A DNA stretch of 64,000 nt, taken from assembly GCA_032249695.1 (NCBI GenBank), contig JAVVHE010000004.1, forward strand, positions 76,711 to 140,710, written 5' to 3'. The notes beneath the pieces are model-generated. The model was not told the origin of the DNA, searched no databases, and was given only the letters and a program-made list of their open reading frames with translations. Of this stretch, positions 26,866-35,046 are shown piece after piece (within the stretch, counting starts at the first letter, position 1; every line of letters starts with the position of its first letter). Source of the stretch: JAVVHE01 sp032249695. GTDB lineage: Bacteria > Pseudomonadota > Alphaproteobacteria > Sphingomonadales > Sphingomonadaceae. A program made the position numbers and the translations under genes.

Positions 26866-27733
26866 TACCGAGCCCGGTTTCTGGACCGGGCTCAAAAGCC
26901 TGATCCTCGGCCGCGGCCACGAGCCGACGCTGCGCGAGGAGATCGCCGACGCGATCGAGACGCACGCAGCCGCCACGCCGCACCCCGGCGATCTCAGCGT
27001 GACCGAGCGGCTGATGCTTTCGAACCTGCTGGACTTGAGCGAGCGCCGGGTCGCCGACGCGGCGGTGCCGCGCACCGACATGATCGCCTTCGATCTGGCG
27101 CACGGTTTCGACGATCTAGTCCGCGCCTTCGCCGAGGCAGGGCACAGCCGCATGCCGGTGTTCCGCGGCAGCCTCGACCAGATCGAGGGCATGATCCACG
27201 TCAAGGACATCTACGCCTGCATGGCCGCGGGCGAGGCGTGCCCGCCCGAAAGCCTGATGCGCCCGGTGCTGTTCGTGCCGCCGTCGATGCGCGTGCTCGA
27301 TCTGCTCGCCCGGATGCGCCGCGACCGCACGCACATGGCGATCCTGATCGACGAGTTCGGCGGAGTCGACGGGCTGCTGACGATCGAGGATCTGGTCGAA
27401 CAGATCGTCGGCGACATCGAGGACGAGCATGACGATGCCGAGGCGCCCGTCATCACGCCGCTGCCCGAGGGCGGGTGGGAGGCCGATGCGCGCGCCGACC
27501 TCAGCGCGCTCGCCGAGGTGACGGGCCACGACCTCAATGCGCTCTGCCCCGAGGACGTGGACACGCTCGGCGGCCTCATCTTCGCGCTCGCGGGCCGCGT
27601 TCCCGAGCCCGGCGAGACGATCGAGGCAGTCGGCGGCTGGCGCTTCGAGGTGACCGCAGCCGACGGGCGCCGCATCGAGCGCGCGCGCGTGCTGGCGCCC
27701 AGCCCCGCCCCCGAACTGGAAGCCGCCGCCTGA
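26846..27733 (+). CDS. CBS/CorC_HlyC domain protein (CorC/TlyC family)
   Basis: 295 residues. An N-terminal segment is followed by two CBS domains (DAAVPRTDMIAFDLAHGF; MRRDRTHMAILIDEFGGVDGLLTIED) and a C-terminal transporter-associated domain (DLSALAEVTGHDLNAL...). Relatives are linked to Mg/Co efflux control or, in the Lnt neighbourhood, to the envelope. No membrane domain is present, so it is the cytosolic type. The ATG at 26846 has GAAGAGG just upstream and lies inside the ybeY end. The apolipoprotein N-acyltransferase gene that often follows is absent; pxpABC comes instead, directly overlapping. Confidence 0.92.
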   Translation: MSDPYPSTEPGFWTGLKSLILGRGHEPTLREEIADAIETHAAATPHPGDLSVTERLMLSNLLDLSERRVADAAVPRTDMIAFDLAHGFDDLVRAFAEAGHSRMPVFRGSLDQIEGMIHVKDIYACMAAGEACPPESLMRPVLFVPPSMRVLDLLARMRRDRTHMAILIDEFGGVDGLLTIEDLVEQIVGDIEDEHDDAEAPVITPLPEGGWEADARADLSALAEVTGHDLNALCPEDVDTLGGLIFALAGRVPEPGETIEAVGGWRFEVTAADGRRIERARVLAPSPAPELEAAA

Positions 27734-28515
27734 GCCGGATCGACCTCAACGCCGACCTGGGCGAGGGCTATGGTCCGTGGTCGATGGGCGACGACGCGGC
27801 GATGCTGGGGATCGTCACCTCGGCCAACCTCGCCTGCGGCGGCCATGCGAGCGACCCCGAGACGATGTTCCGCACGCTGCGGCTCGCCGCCGAGCGCGGC
27901 ATCGCGGTGGGCGCGCACCCCAGCTACCCCGACCGAGAGGGCTTCGGCCGCCGCCGCCTGCCCTGCCAGCCCGCCGAGATCGAGCGCTTCGTTGCCGCGC
28001 AGACCGGAGCGCTGATCGCGGTCGCTGCGCTCGCGGGGGCGCGCGTCGGCTATGTGAAGCCGCACGGCGCGCTCGCCAACGTTGCGAGCGAGGACCGTCG
28101 TGTCGCCGATGCGATCGTCCGCGCGGTGCGCGCGATCGGCGGGCTGGCGGTGCTCGCGATCTCCGGCACCGAACTGGAGCACGCGGCGCGCGCGGCGGCG
28201 TTGCCCGTCTACCGCGAGATTTTCGCCGACCGCGGCTATACGGCCGCGGGCAATCTCGTGCCGCGCGGCGAGCCGGGTGCGCTGATCGACGACCCCGCGG
28301 CCGCCGCTGCCCGGCTGCTGCGCTTCGTGGAAACCGGCCGCATGGCAACCATTGACGGCGGCTCGGTCGCGCTCGGCGCCGATTCGGTCTGTGTTCACGG
28401 CGACAGCCCGCACGCGGTGGCGATGGCCCGCACCGTCCGCGCGGCGCTGGAGAGCGCGGGCGTGCTAGTCGCTCCGTTCATTATAGCCGGGGCGTCAGCC
28501 GCGCGCGCGGCATGA
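27730..28515 (+). CDS. pxpA: 5-oxoprolinase subunit PxpA (LamB/YcsF family)
   Basis: About 261 residues. The conserved N-terminus SRIDLNADLGEGYGPW, YVKPHGALAN and VHGDSPHAV are all family hallmarks. With PxpB and PxpC it hydrolyses 5-oxoproline to glutamate using ATP. No ATG, GTG or TTG exists in frame near the conserved start: the first upstream candidate is about 250 bases away inside corC, and the first downstream ATG (27783) would remove IDLNADLGEG. The most reasonable start is CTG at 27730, overlapping the corC stop as CTGA and preceded by GGAAG with 7 bases spacing. The gene is followed by pxpB with a 4-base overlap. Confidence 0.88.
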   Translation: MSRIDLNADLGEGYGPWSMGDDAAMLGIVTSANLACGGHASDPETMFRTLRLAAERGIAVGAHPSYPDREGFGRRRLPCQPAEIERFVAAQTGALIAVAALAGARVGYVKPHGALANVASEDRRVADAIVRAVRAIGGLAVLAISGTELEHAARAAALPVYREIFADRGYTAAGNLVPRGEPGALIDDPAAAAARLLRFVETGRMATIDGGSVALGADSVCVHGDSPHAVAMARTVRAALESAGVLVAPFIIAGASAARAA

Positions 28516-29195
28516 GCGCCGGCCCGGCGGTCCGCCCCGCCGGGGACGCAGCGATGCTGGTGGCGTTCGGCACTGCGATCGACGACGCTGTGTTCGCGCG
28601 CGTGCTGGCGCTCGACGCCGCGCTGTCCGCCGATCCGCCGCCGGGCGTCGTGGAGACGGTCCCCGCCTACGCCTCGCTGCTCGTCCACTATGATCCGCTG
28701 CGGACCCGCCCCGACGAGCTTCAGCGCGCGCTGCTCGACGCCGCGGCGCAGGCCCGTCCACAACCGCTGACCGGCCGCGAGCACAGAGTGCCCGTATGCC
28801 ACGCGCCCGAGTTCGCGCCCGACCTGCCCGCGGTCGCGGAGCAGGCGGGCCTGACCGAGCGCCAGGTGATCGCAGCCCACGGCGCGGCCGACTACCGCGT
28901 CTACATGTATGGCTTCGCTCCGGGTTACGCCTATCTGGGCGGCGTGCCGCGAGCGCTTCGGCTGCCGCGCAAGCCCGAGCCGGTGCGCGGCGTGCCCGCC
29001 GGCGCGGTGATGATCGCGGGCGCGCAGGCGCTGGTGACGACGCTCACCATGCCGAGCGGCTGGTGGGTGATCGGCCGCTCGCCCGCGCGGCTGCTCGATC
29101 TCGCTGCACAGCGCCCATCGCCGTTCGATCCCGGCGACCGCGTGCGCTTCGTCGCTGTCGACCGTGCCGAGTTCGACCGGCTGGCGGCTGCGTGA
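28512..29195 (+). CDS. pxpB: 5-oxoprolinase subunit PxpB (KipI family)
   Basis: 227 residues, allophanate hydrolase subunit 1 fold. The family's central motif is YMYGFAPGYAYLGGVP, followed by PRKPEPVRGVPAGAV and the C-terminal WWVIGRSP. It forms the 5-oxoprolinase with PxpA and PxpC. The ATG at 28512 overlaps the pxpA stop (ATGA); the pxpC start follows 10 bases after its stop. Confidence 0.94.
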   Translation: MSAGPAVRPAGDAAMLVAFGTAIDDAVFARVLALDAALSADPPPGVVETVPAYASLLVHYDPLRTRPDELQRALLDAAAQARPQPLTGREHRVPVCHAPEFAPDLPAVAEQAGLTERQVIAAHGAADYRVYMYGFAPGYAYLGGVPRALRLPRKPEPVRGVPAGAVMIAGAQALVTTLTMPSGWWVIGRSPARLLDLAAQRPSPFDPGDRVRFVAVDRAEFDRLAAA

Positions 29196-29205
29196 GGCGC
29201 GCGCC

Positions 29206-30201
29206 ATGACCGTGGCGCGGCTGCGCGTCGTCGCAGCGGGGCCGCTGACGACGGTGCAGGACCGTGGACGCTTCGGGCTGATGCGATTTGGCGTGCCGTG
29301 GTCGGGCCCGGTCGACCCGCTGGCCTTCGCGGCCGCGCAGGCGGCCGCCGCAACCCCGCCCGGCGCGCCGGCAATCGAGCTATCGCGCGGCGGGCTGGCG
29401 CTGAGCGTTCAGGACTGCGCGCTCGGCTTCGCGCTGACGGGCGACGGCTTCCGCGCGGTGCTGAACGGAGTGGACCTCGGCGCGTGGATCGCTGGCGCGC
29501 TGACCGCGGGCGACCGGCTGAGAGTGCGCGACAGCGGCGAGGGCAACTGGGCGTATCTTGCGTTCGGCGGCGTGCTGGACGCGCAGCGCTGGGCGGGGAG
29601 TGCAGCGACGCTGGCGCTCTCCAACCTCGGCGGCGGCCGGATCGAGGCCGGAGCCGAGCTGCTCGTCGCCGAGCCCGCTCCGCCGCTCGGCGACCCCCGC
29701 CCGCTGCCGCGCCCGGAGGCGGCGGACGGCCCGATCCGCGCGGTGTTGGGGCCGCAGGACCAGCATTTTCCGCCGCACGCGCTCGCCGCGCTGACGAGCG
29801 AGGCGTTCGCGCTCACTCCGCGCATGGATCGGATGGGCGCGCGCCTCGCCGGGCCACCGCTGGTGCCGACCGGGATCGCGATGCTCTCCGAAGGGGCGGC
29901 GCGCGGCTCGGTGCAGGTCGACGGCAGCGGCGTGGCGTCGGTGCTGCTCGCCGACCACCAGACCACCGGCGGCTATCCGAAGATTGCCACCGTCATCGGC
30001 CCCGACCTCGCCCGCCTCGCCCAGCTACCCCCGGGCAGGCCCTTCCGCTTCGCGCTGGTCACGCCCGAGGCTGCCAACCGCGCCGCGCGCGAACATGCCG
30101 CCGCGCTGACCGCCGATCTCAACCGCCTGACCAAGCCGGCGAGCCTCGACGCACGCCTCCGGACCGCAAACCTCATCAGCGGAGCCATCAGCGCCAGCTA
30201 G
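29206..30201 (+). CDS. pxpC: 5-oxoprolinase subunit PxpC (KipA/AHS2 family)
   Basis: 331 residues, allophanate hydrolase subunit 2 domain. It opens with GPLTTVQDRGRFGLMRFGVP and later has DRMGARLAGPPL, EGAARGSVQVDGSG and DHQTTGGYPKIATV, all conserved in AHS2 proteins. The ATG at 29206 was taken because the family N-terminus starts right after it. It is the last gene of the corC-pxpABC run. A strong stem-loop lies about 95 bases downstream. Confidence 0.93.
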   Translation: MTVARLRVVAAGPLTTVQDRGRFGLMRFGVPWSGPVDPLAFAAAQAAAATPPGAPAIELSRGGLALSVQDCALGFALTGDGFRAVLNGVDLGAWIAGALTAGDRLRVRDSGEGNWAYLAFGGVLDAQRWAGSAATLALSNLGGGRIEAGAELLVAEPAPPLGDPRPLPRPEAADGPIRAVLGPQDQHFPPHALAALTSEAFALTPRMDRMGARLAGPPLVPTGIAMLSEGAARGSVQVDGSGVASVLLADHQTTGGYPKIATVIGPDLARLAQLPPGRPFRFALVTPEAANRAAREHAAALTADLNRLTKPASLDARLRTANLISGAISAS

Positions 30202-30294
30202 GCACACCGCCCAGCGCCCGCCACGGCGCATGGCGCAAGGCGGCCCGACGCGGCCGCTTGGCAGCGGCGACGCCTGGCGGGCTTGAAACCGGAA

Positions 30295-30322
30295 CCCCCG
30301 GCCCGGAGTGGCGGGCCGGGGG
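30295..30322 (+). terminator. Stem-loop downstream of pxpABC
   Basis: CCCCCGGCCCG (30295-30305) and CGGGCCGGGGG (30312-30322) form an 11-bp perfect stem with a 6-base loop. It sits 93 bases past the pxpC stop. No T run follows, so it would be a non-canonical terminator or an RNA-stabilising hairpin. Confidence 0.45.
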
Positions 30323-30719
30323 GTGCGGCTGGGCGGAAGGGCAAGCGACGGGCGTCCGGGCCGCTAAGCCCGGCATACCATGAGACCGGCATCAGATACT
30401 TTATGTTCGCAGAGCCTCTGACCCCGGCCCCGCTTGTAGGGCGTGTGCCGCCCCGCCGGTCTCGCGTCGCATCTCCTTCCACCGTCACCGAACAGCCCGC
30501 CGCACGAGCGGACCGCCGACTAAGCCCGGCCGCGCCACTCGCGCCGCACCCGACCTGAGCGCGAGAGGACGCCCGCATGTCCTACAAGTCAAGCGCAAAA
30601 GAACCGGTCTGGTTATGGGACGGCGGCGTCAGCGAGGAGCGGGTGCGCTTCGGCCATCGACTGCAGGTCGCCAAGCGGAAAGCGTGTCGCCGAGTCGTCG
30701 GCGTCGCCGCCGGATCAGC
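30323..30719. other. Spacer between pxpC and pnp without a convincing gene
   Basis: The 30202-30758 gap holds the stem-loop above and the pnp 3' hairpin. An open frame starting with ATG at 30577 has a GAGAGGA-like ribosome site and begins SYKSSAKEPVWLWDGG. It runs on antisense into pnp with no family resemblance, so I do not call it. No promoter, RNA or repeat stood out in the rest. Confidence 0.4.
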
Positions 30720-30750
30720 GGCGGGGCCGGCCCGGCGGCCTGCCCCCGCC
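30720..30750 (-). terminator. Possible 3' hairpin of pnp
   Basis: GGCGGGG (30720-30726) can pair with CCCCGCC (30744-30750), with further G/C pairing possible in the 17-base loop. It starts nine bases after the pnp stop on the minus strand. There is no T tract. Confidence 0.35.
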
Positions 30751-30758
30751 ACTTGGCT

Positions 30759-33323
30759 TCAGCTCCGCCGGCGGCGGGGCTTGGTCTCGCCCGCGTCGTC
30801 GTCGTCATCGCTGCGGATCGCTGCGCCTGCGAGGAAATCGGGTGCTGCGAAGTCCGGATCGCGGCCGCCACGCGAACGATCGCCCGAGCGCGGGCGATCG
30901 TCGTCGCGGCGAGCGCGGTCGTCCGAGCGCGGGCGATCGTCGTTGCGGCGCGGGCGGTCGTCGTCTCGGCGGGCACGGTCGTCGCGGTCGTCCGGCTGCG
31001 GGCGGTCATCGTCGCGCCGCGGTCGGTCATCATCGCGGCGGGGCCGGTCGTCCGAGCGCGGACGGTCATCGTCGCGCCGCGGGCGGTCGTCGCCCCGCGG
31101 GCGGTCATCGCGGCTGCGATCACCGTCGCGGCGCGGGCCGCGATCGCCGTCGCGGCGCGGGCCACGGTCGCCGTCGCGGCGCGGGCCGCGGTCACGGTCG
31201 CCGCCCTCGCGCGGCGGGCGCGTGTCCTCCAGCTCGGCGCCGGTCTCCTGGTCTACCAGCCGCATCGACAGTCGGATCTTGCCGCGCTCGTCGATGCCCA
31301 GCACCCTCACCTTCACCGGCTGGCCTTCGGTCAGCACTTCGCTCACCTTGGCGACGCGCTCGTTCCGGATCTCGGAAATGTGGACGAGGCCGTCCTTCGC
31401 GCCCATGAAGTTCACGAACGCGCCGAAATCGACCATCGACACGACCTTGCCCGAATAGACCTTGCCCACCTCCGGCTCGGCGACGATGCCGATGATCCAG
31501 TTCCTCGCAGCTTCGATCTTGGCGGAGTCGCTCGACGCGATCTTGATCGTGCCGTCATCCTCGATGTCGACCTTCGCGCCGGTCTCGGCGACGATCTCGC
31601 GGATCACCTTGCCGCCCGTGCCGATCACCTCGCGGATCTTGTCCTTGGGGATCGTCATCGTCTCGATGCGCGGCGCGTGCTGGCTGAGCTCGCCGCTAAT
31701 GCCCGACAGCGCCTTGTCCATCTCGGCGAGGATGTGCGCGCGGCCTTCATTCGCCTGCGCGAGCGCGACGCGCATGATCTCTTCGGTGATGCCCGCGATC
31801 TTGATGTCCATCTGGAGCGACGTGATGCCCTGGCTGGTGCCGGCCACCTTGAAGTCCATGTCGCCGAGGTGATCCTCGTCGCCCAGGATGTCGCTGAGGA
31901 CCGCGAAGTCCTTGCCTTCCAGGATCAGGCCCATCGCGATGCCCGACACGCTGCGCTTCAGCGGCACGCCCGCGTCCATCAGCGCCAGCGCGCCGCCGCA
32001 CACGGAGGCCATCGAACTTGAGCCGTTCGACTCGGTGATGTCCGAGATGACGCGGATCGTATAGGGGAACTCGGCCTTCGACGGCAGCACCGGATGCAGC
32101 GCGCGCCAGGCAAGCTTGCCGTGGCCCGTCTCGCGGCGGCCCGGCGCGCCGAAGCGGCCGACTTCGCCCACGCTGTAGGGCGGGAAGTTATAGTGCAGCA
32201 GGAAGTTCTGGTGGCTGACTCCGTAAATGGCGTCGATCATCTGTTCGTCGTCCGCTGTCCCCAGCGTCACCGAAACCAGCGCCTGCGTCTCGCCGCGGGT
32301 GAACAGCGCCGATCCGTGCGCACGCGGCAGGACCGCCACCTTGCTGTCGATCGCGCGCACCTGGTTCAGGGCACGGCCGTCGATGCGGCGTTTTTCCTTC
32401 AGGATCGCGCCGCGGACGATTTCGGCTTCCAGCTTCTTCAGAAGTTTGATCGCCTTCATCTGCGTCTGGCCGTCCTGATCGGCAAACGCGTCCTTGGCCT
32501 TGGCCTTGACAAGCTCCAGCTGCTCGCGGCGGCTGGACTTGCCGAGCGTCTTGTAGGCGGCGTCGATCTCGGCGCCCACCAGAGGGCGGAGCTTCGACAG
32601 GATCGCGTCGTCGTCGGTCTTCTTGACGTCCCACGGCTCCTTGGCGGCCTGCTCGGCCAGCTTGATGATCGCATCGATGACCGCCTGCGACTGGGACTTG
32701 GCGAACATCACCGCGCCAAGCATCACCTCCTCGGACAGCTCCTTCGCTTCCGATTCGACCATCATCACGGCCTCGGCGGTGGCTGCGGCGACGAGATCGA
32801 GCTCGGAGGTCTCCAGCTGCTCGCGGCTGGGGTTCAGGACGTATTCGCCGTCGATATAGCCGACACGGGCGCCGCCGATCGGGCCCATGAACGGCACGCC
32901 GCTGAGCGTCAGCGCCGCGGAGGCCGCGACCATCGCCACGATGTCGGGCTCGTTCTCGCCGTCATAGCTGAACACCTGCGCGATCACGTTGATCTCGTTG
33001 TAGAACCCCTCGGGAAAGAGGGGGCGGATCGGGCGGTCGATCAGGCGGCTGGTCAGCGTCTCGTGATCGGTGGGGCGGCCTTCGCGCTTGAAGAACCCGC
33101 CCGGAATGCGCCCGGCGGCGGAGAACTTCTCCTGATAATGGACGGTCAGCGGGAAGAAATCTTGCCCTTCCTTCACCGACTTGGCGGCCGTGACGGCACA
33201 GAGGACGACGGTTTCACCGTAGGTCGCCAGCACGGCGGCATCGGCCTGCCGCGCGACGCGCCCCGTCTCTAGGGTCAGCGTACGCCCACCCCATTCGACC
33301 GAAACGGTCTTAATATCGAACAT
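30759..33323 (-). CDS. pnp: Polyribonucleotide nucleotidyltransferase with extended Arg/Asp-rich tail
   Basis: 854 residues; the family is usually about 700-770. Two RNase PH domains are present (the second with FPPYSVGEVGRFGAPGRRE), then a KH domain (IREVIGTGGKVIREIVAETG) and an S1 domain (GKVYSGKVVSMVDFGAFVNF). From about residue 702 there is a 150-residue tail of RRDDDRP/RPRSDD/GPRRDGD-type repeats, ending in DDDDDAGETKPRRRRS. PNPase degrades RNA 3'-5' phosphorolytically and is a degradosome member; the tail could bind RNA or partners. The start at 33323 has AAAGGA 7 bases upstream. rpsO lies upstream; the 286-base leader between them likely contains the autoregulatory region known for pnp. 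Confidence 0.96.
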   Translation of the reverse strand: MFDIKTVSVEWGGRTLTLETGRVARQADAAVLATYGETVVLCAVTAAKSVKEGQDFFPLTVHYQEKFSAAGRIPGGFFKREGRPTDHETLTSRLIDRPIRPLFPEGFYNEINVIAQVFSYDGENEPDIVAMVAASAALTLSGVPFMGPIGGARVGYIDGEYVLNPSREQLETSELDLVAAATAEAVMMVESEAKELSEEVMLGAVMFAKSQSQAVIDAIIKLAEQAAKEPWDVKKTDDDAILSKLRPLVGAEIDAAYKTLGKSSRREQLELVKAKAKDAFADQDGQTQMKAIKLLKKLEAEIVRGAILKEKRRIDGRALNQVRAIDSKVAVLPRAHGSALFTRGETQALVSVTLGTADDEQMIDAIYGVSHQNFLLHYNFPPYSVGEVGRFGAPGRRETGHGKLAWRALHPVLPSKAEFPYTIRVISDITESNGSSSMASVCGGALALMDAGVPLKRSVSGIAMGLILEGKDFAVLSDILGDEDHLGDMDFKVAGTSQGITSLQMDIKIAGITEEIMRVALAQANEGRAHILAEMDKALSGISGELSQHAPRIETMTIPKDKIREVIGTGGKVIREIVAETGAKVDIEDDGTIKIASSDSAKIEAARNWIIGIVAEPEVGKVYSGKVVSMVDFGAFVNFMGAKDGLVHISEIRNERVAKVSEVLTEGQPVKVRVLGIDERGKIRLSMRLVDQETGAELEDTRPPREGGDRDRGPRRDGDRGPRRDGDRGPRRDGDRSRDDRPRGDDRPRRDDDRPRSDDRPRRDDDRPRRDDDRPQPDDRDDRARRDDDRPRRNDDRPRSDDRARRDDDRPRSGDRSRGGRDPDFAAPDFLAGAAIRSDDDDDAGETKPRRRRS
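30862..31220. repeat. Degenerate tandem repeats encoding the PNPase tail
   Basis: The DNA is built from units such as CGGGCGGTCGTCGTCGCGGCG and GCGGGCCGCGATCGCCGTCGC in imperfect tandem, reflecting the Arg/Asp-rich repeats of the protein. The block at 31127-31200 contains three near-identical copies of the GPRRDGD unit. Such a tract is likely to vary in length between strains by slippage. Confidence 0.8.
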
Positions 33324-33609
33324 GCAAAAATCCTTTCGTCGCCCCGGCCGCATTGCGGAGGCCTGTTTCGCTAAGTGCTTTGTGACGGGCGCACTCTTAG
33401 CCCTGATGCGGGCGACGGGCCACCCCTGCGCTGCGGGAGGCGCGGACCGCAATCGCTTCTCGCGACCGGCAGCGTCGGCCGGCGGGCGGGACGGCTGGTC
33501 CTCACCAGAGACTGGACGATCGCGCCGGGAGGGAACGCTGCCCAGAAGCGGCGCACGCCGGCCCCGGCTTCGCTCGCCTCCCGGGCACGAGCGCGGCCCG
33601 CCTCAGCCG

Positions 33610-33879
33610 TTACTTCCGCAGGCCCAGCTTCGCGATCAGCGCCGAATAGCGCGCCTCGTCCTTGCGCTTCAGATAGTCCAGCAGCGCGCGGCGCTTGTTG
33701 ACCATCAGCAGCAGGCCACGGCGCGAGTGGTTGTCCTTGGCGTGGGTCTTGAAATGCTCGGTCAGGTTGGCAATCCGCTCGCTGAGGATCGAGACCTGGA
33801 CTTCGGGGGAGCCGGTATCGGTCTCGCCACGGGCGTTGTCGGCGATAAGCGCGGCCTTGCGCTCGGCAGTGATCGACAT
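33610..33879 (-). CDS. rpsO: 30S ribosomal protein S15
   Basis: 89 residues, the exact family length. It contains TGSPEVQVSILSERI, LTEHFKTHAKDNHSRRGLL and the KRKDEARY-type C-terminus. It binds 16S rRNA early in 30S assembly and pairs with pnp in the classic truB-rpsO-pnp order. The ATG at 33879 has GGAG 9 bases upstream. The stop is followed by the 286-base pnp leader, in which I saw no further gene. Confidence 0.98.
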   Translation of the reverse strand: MSITAERKAALIADNARGETDTGSPEVQVSILSERIANLTEHFKTHAKDNHSRRGLLLMVNKRRALLDYLKRKDEARYSALIAKLGLRK

Positions 33880-33899
33880 GGGTTCATACTCCGCGAGCA

Positions 33900-34940
33900 T
33901 CAGGGAAGGTTGAAGCCCCGCTCCACGCGGATGCCGCCGCCATCGGCCACGACCAGCGCCACGGGGACGCCGGACAGGCAGGCAACGCACAGGCCGTGTG
34001 AGCCGGGGCGGGGACCAAGCGCGCGTCCTTGCCGGAGCGCCATCGCCTCGTCGCCCGTGACCGCGAGAGCCGGGATGCCGTCCAGCCCAGCGGTCAGGGG
34101 AAGCACCGCTTCCCCAAGCATTCCGCCATCGCACAAGGCGGCCAGCTTGTCCACGGTGATGGCCCGGGCCTCAGCGAAGGGCCCGGCGCGCGCACGGCGG
34201 AGCATCGTGACGTGGCCTTCTGTGCCCACCGCGCGCGCGATGTCGCGCGCGAGGGAGCGGATATACGTGCCCTTCGACACGCGGGCAGAAAGGGTGACTT
34301 CGCAAAGCTCCTGCCCGGAACGCGAAGTGGGACCAGCCGCGGGCCGGTGGAGCGGATGCGGGCGCGAGGCGGCCGCGAAGGCGCCGATGACCGTCGAGGC
34401 TCCGCTGCGCTGCGCGCCCTCTCCGCCGTCCGCTTCGCCGCCGGGCCCCCGCCCCGTGCCGGGGACGATCCGGAGGTCGTGCACCGTCACCGCCCGCTCC
34501 GCGAGCTCCACAGCTTCGCCCGCCCGCGCCAGGGCGTAGGCGCGCTCGCCGCCCACCTTCAGCGCCGAATACGCCGGAGGGCGCTGGCGGATCGGGCCGG
34601 TGAAGCTGGGCAGCACGGCGTGCAGCTGCTCGAGCGTGGGGCGGACGGTGCTGGTCCCGACGACCTCGCCCTCGGCATCGTCGGTCGCGGTCGCAGCGCC
34701 GAAGGCGATCGTGAAATCATAGGCCTTCTCGGCATCGAGCATCCGGCCGCAGAGCTTGGTCGCCTCGCCCAGCGCGATCGGCAGCACGCCGGTCGCCAAC
34801 GGATCGAGCGTGCCGCCGTGGCCCGCCTTCACCCTGCCCCAGCCGGAGGCTCGCGCGAGTCGCTGCACCATGGCGACGGCCTGCGCGCTCGACATGCCCA
34901 GCGGCTTATCGAGCACGATCCAGCCGTGGGCCCCGGTCAC
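33900..34940 (-). CDS. truB: tRNA pseudouridine(55) synthase with a long insert
   Basis: 346 residues against about 300 for the family. It starts GAHGWIVLDKPLGMSS and has the catalytic Asp at about 46 in GHGGTLDPLATG, YSALKVGGERAYALAR, and VSKGTYIRSLARDI. Between the LRIV strand (about 157) and CEVTLSARVSKGTYIR (about 213) there is a roughly 50-residue Gly/Ala/Pro/Arg-rich insert with no counterpart in the family. I chose the GTG at 34940; an ATG further up would add about 34 residues that translate a palindromic spacer element. TruB makes pseudouridine 55 in the T-loop of tRNAs. It is divergent from the 2-oxoacid dehydrogenase operon. Confidence 0.93.
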   Translation of the reverse strand: MTGAHGWIVLDKPLGMSSAQAVAMVQRLARASGWGRVKAGHGGTLDPLATGVLPIALGEATKLCGRMLDAEKAYDFTIAFGAATATDDAEGEVVGTSTVRPTLEQLHAVLPSFTGPIRQRPPAYSALKVGGERAYALARAGEAVELAERAVTVHDLRIVPGTGRGPGGEADGGEGAQRSGASTVIGAFAAASRPHPLHRPAAGPTSRSGQELCEVTLSARVSKGTYIRSLARDIARAVGTEGHVTMLRRARAGPFAEARAITVDKLAALCDGGMLGEAVLPLTAGLDGIPALAVTGDEAMALRQGRALGPRPGSHGLCVACLSGVPVALVVADGGGIRVERGFNLP

Positions 34941-34955
34941 GCCTCCGCCATGCCC

Positions 34956-35000
34956 GGCGCGCTCCCCCTCCGCCTGCGAGGGAGGGAACGCCGGAGCGCC
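34956..35000. repeat. REP-like palindromic spacer element
   Basis: The inner hairpin is CCCTC (34966-34970) / GAGGG (34978-34982). Imperfect outer arms GGCGCGCTCC and GGAGCGCC flank it at the ends of the interval. This resembles the C-rich/G-rich palindromic elements scattered between genes in sphingomonads. Related sequence appears inside coding regions elsewhere in this window. Confidence 0.5.
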
Positions 35001-35007
35001 CTTCGAT

Positions 35008-35020
35008 GCAACATTGTTGC
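35008..35020. promoter_or_regulatory. Palindromic operator candidate, copy 1
   Basis: GCAACATTGTTGC is an inverted repeat with 5-bp arms and a 3-base centre. It lies 82 bp before the E1-alpha ATG. An almost identical 13-mer lies 39 bp downstream (11 of 13 identical). Paired sites of this kind fit a dimeric regulator; the bkd operons of other bacteria are often run by Lrp/AsnC or other amino-acid-sensing proteins. The regulator itself is not in the window. Confidence 0.5.
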
Positions 35021-35046
35021 TCAACCGCTTGCCCCTTCGCACCGCA

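Noticed and set aside
30862..31220. Tandem repeats considered as a CRISPR array
   Set aside because: Repeats are imperfect, without unique spacers, and clearly encode the in-frame PNPase tail.
30577..31458. Open frame starting SYKSSAKEPVWLWDGG
   Set aside because: Has a plausible ribosome site but most of it is antisense to the pnp repeats, and its first 45 residues match nothing I know.
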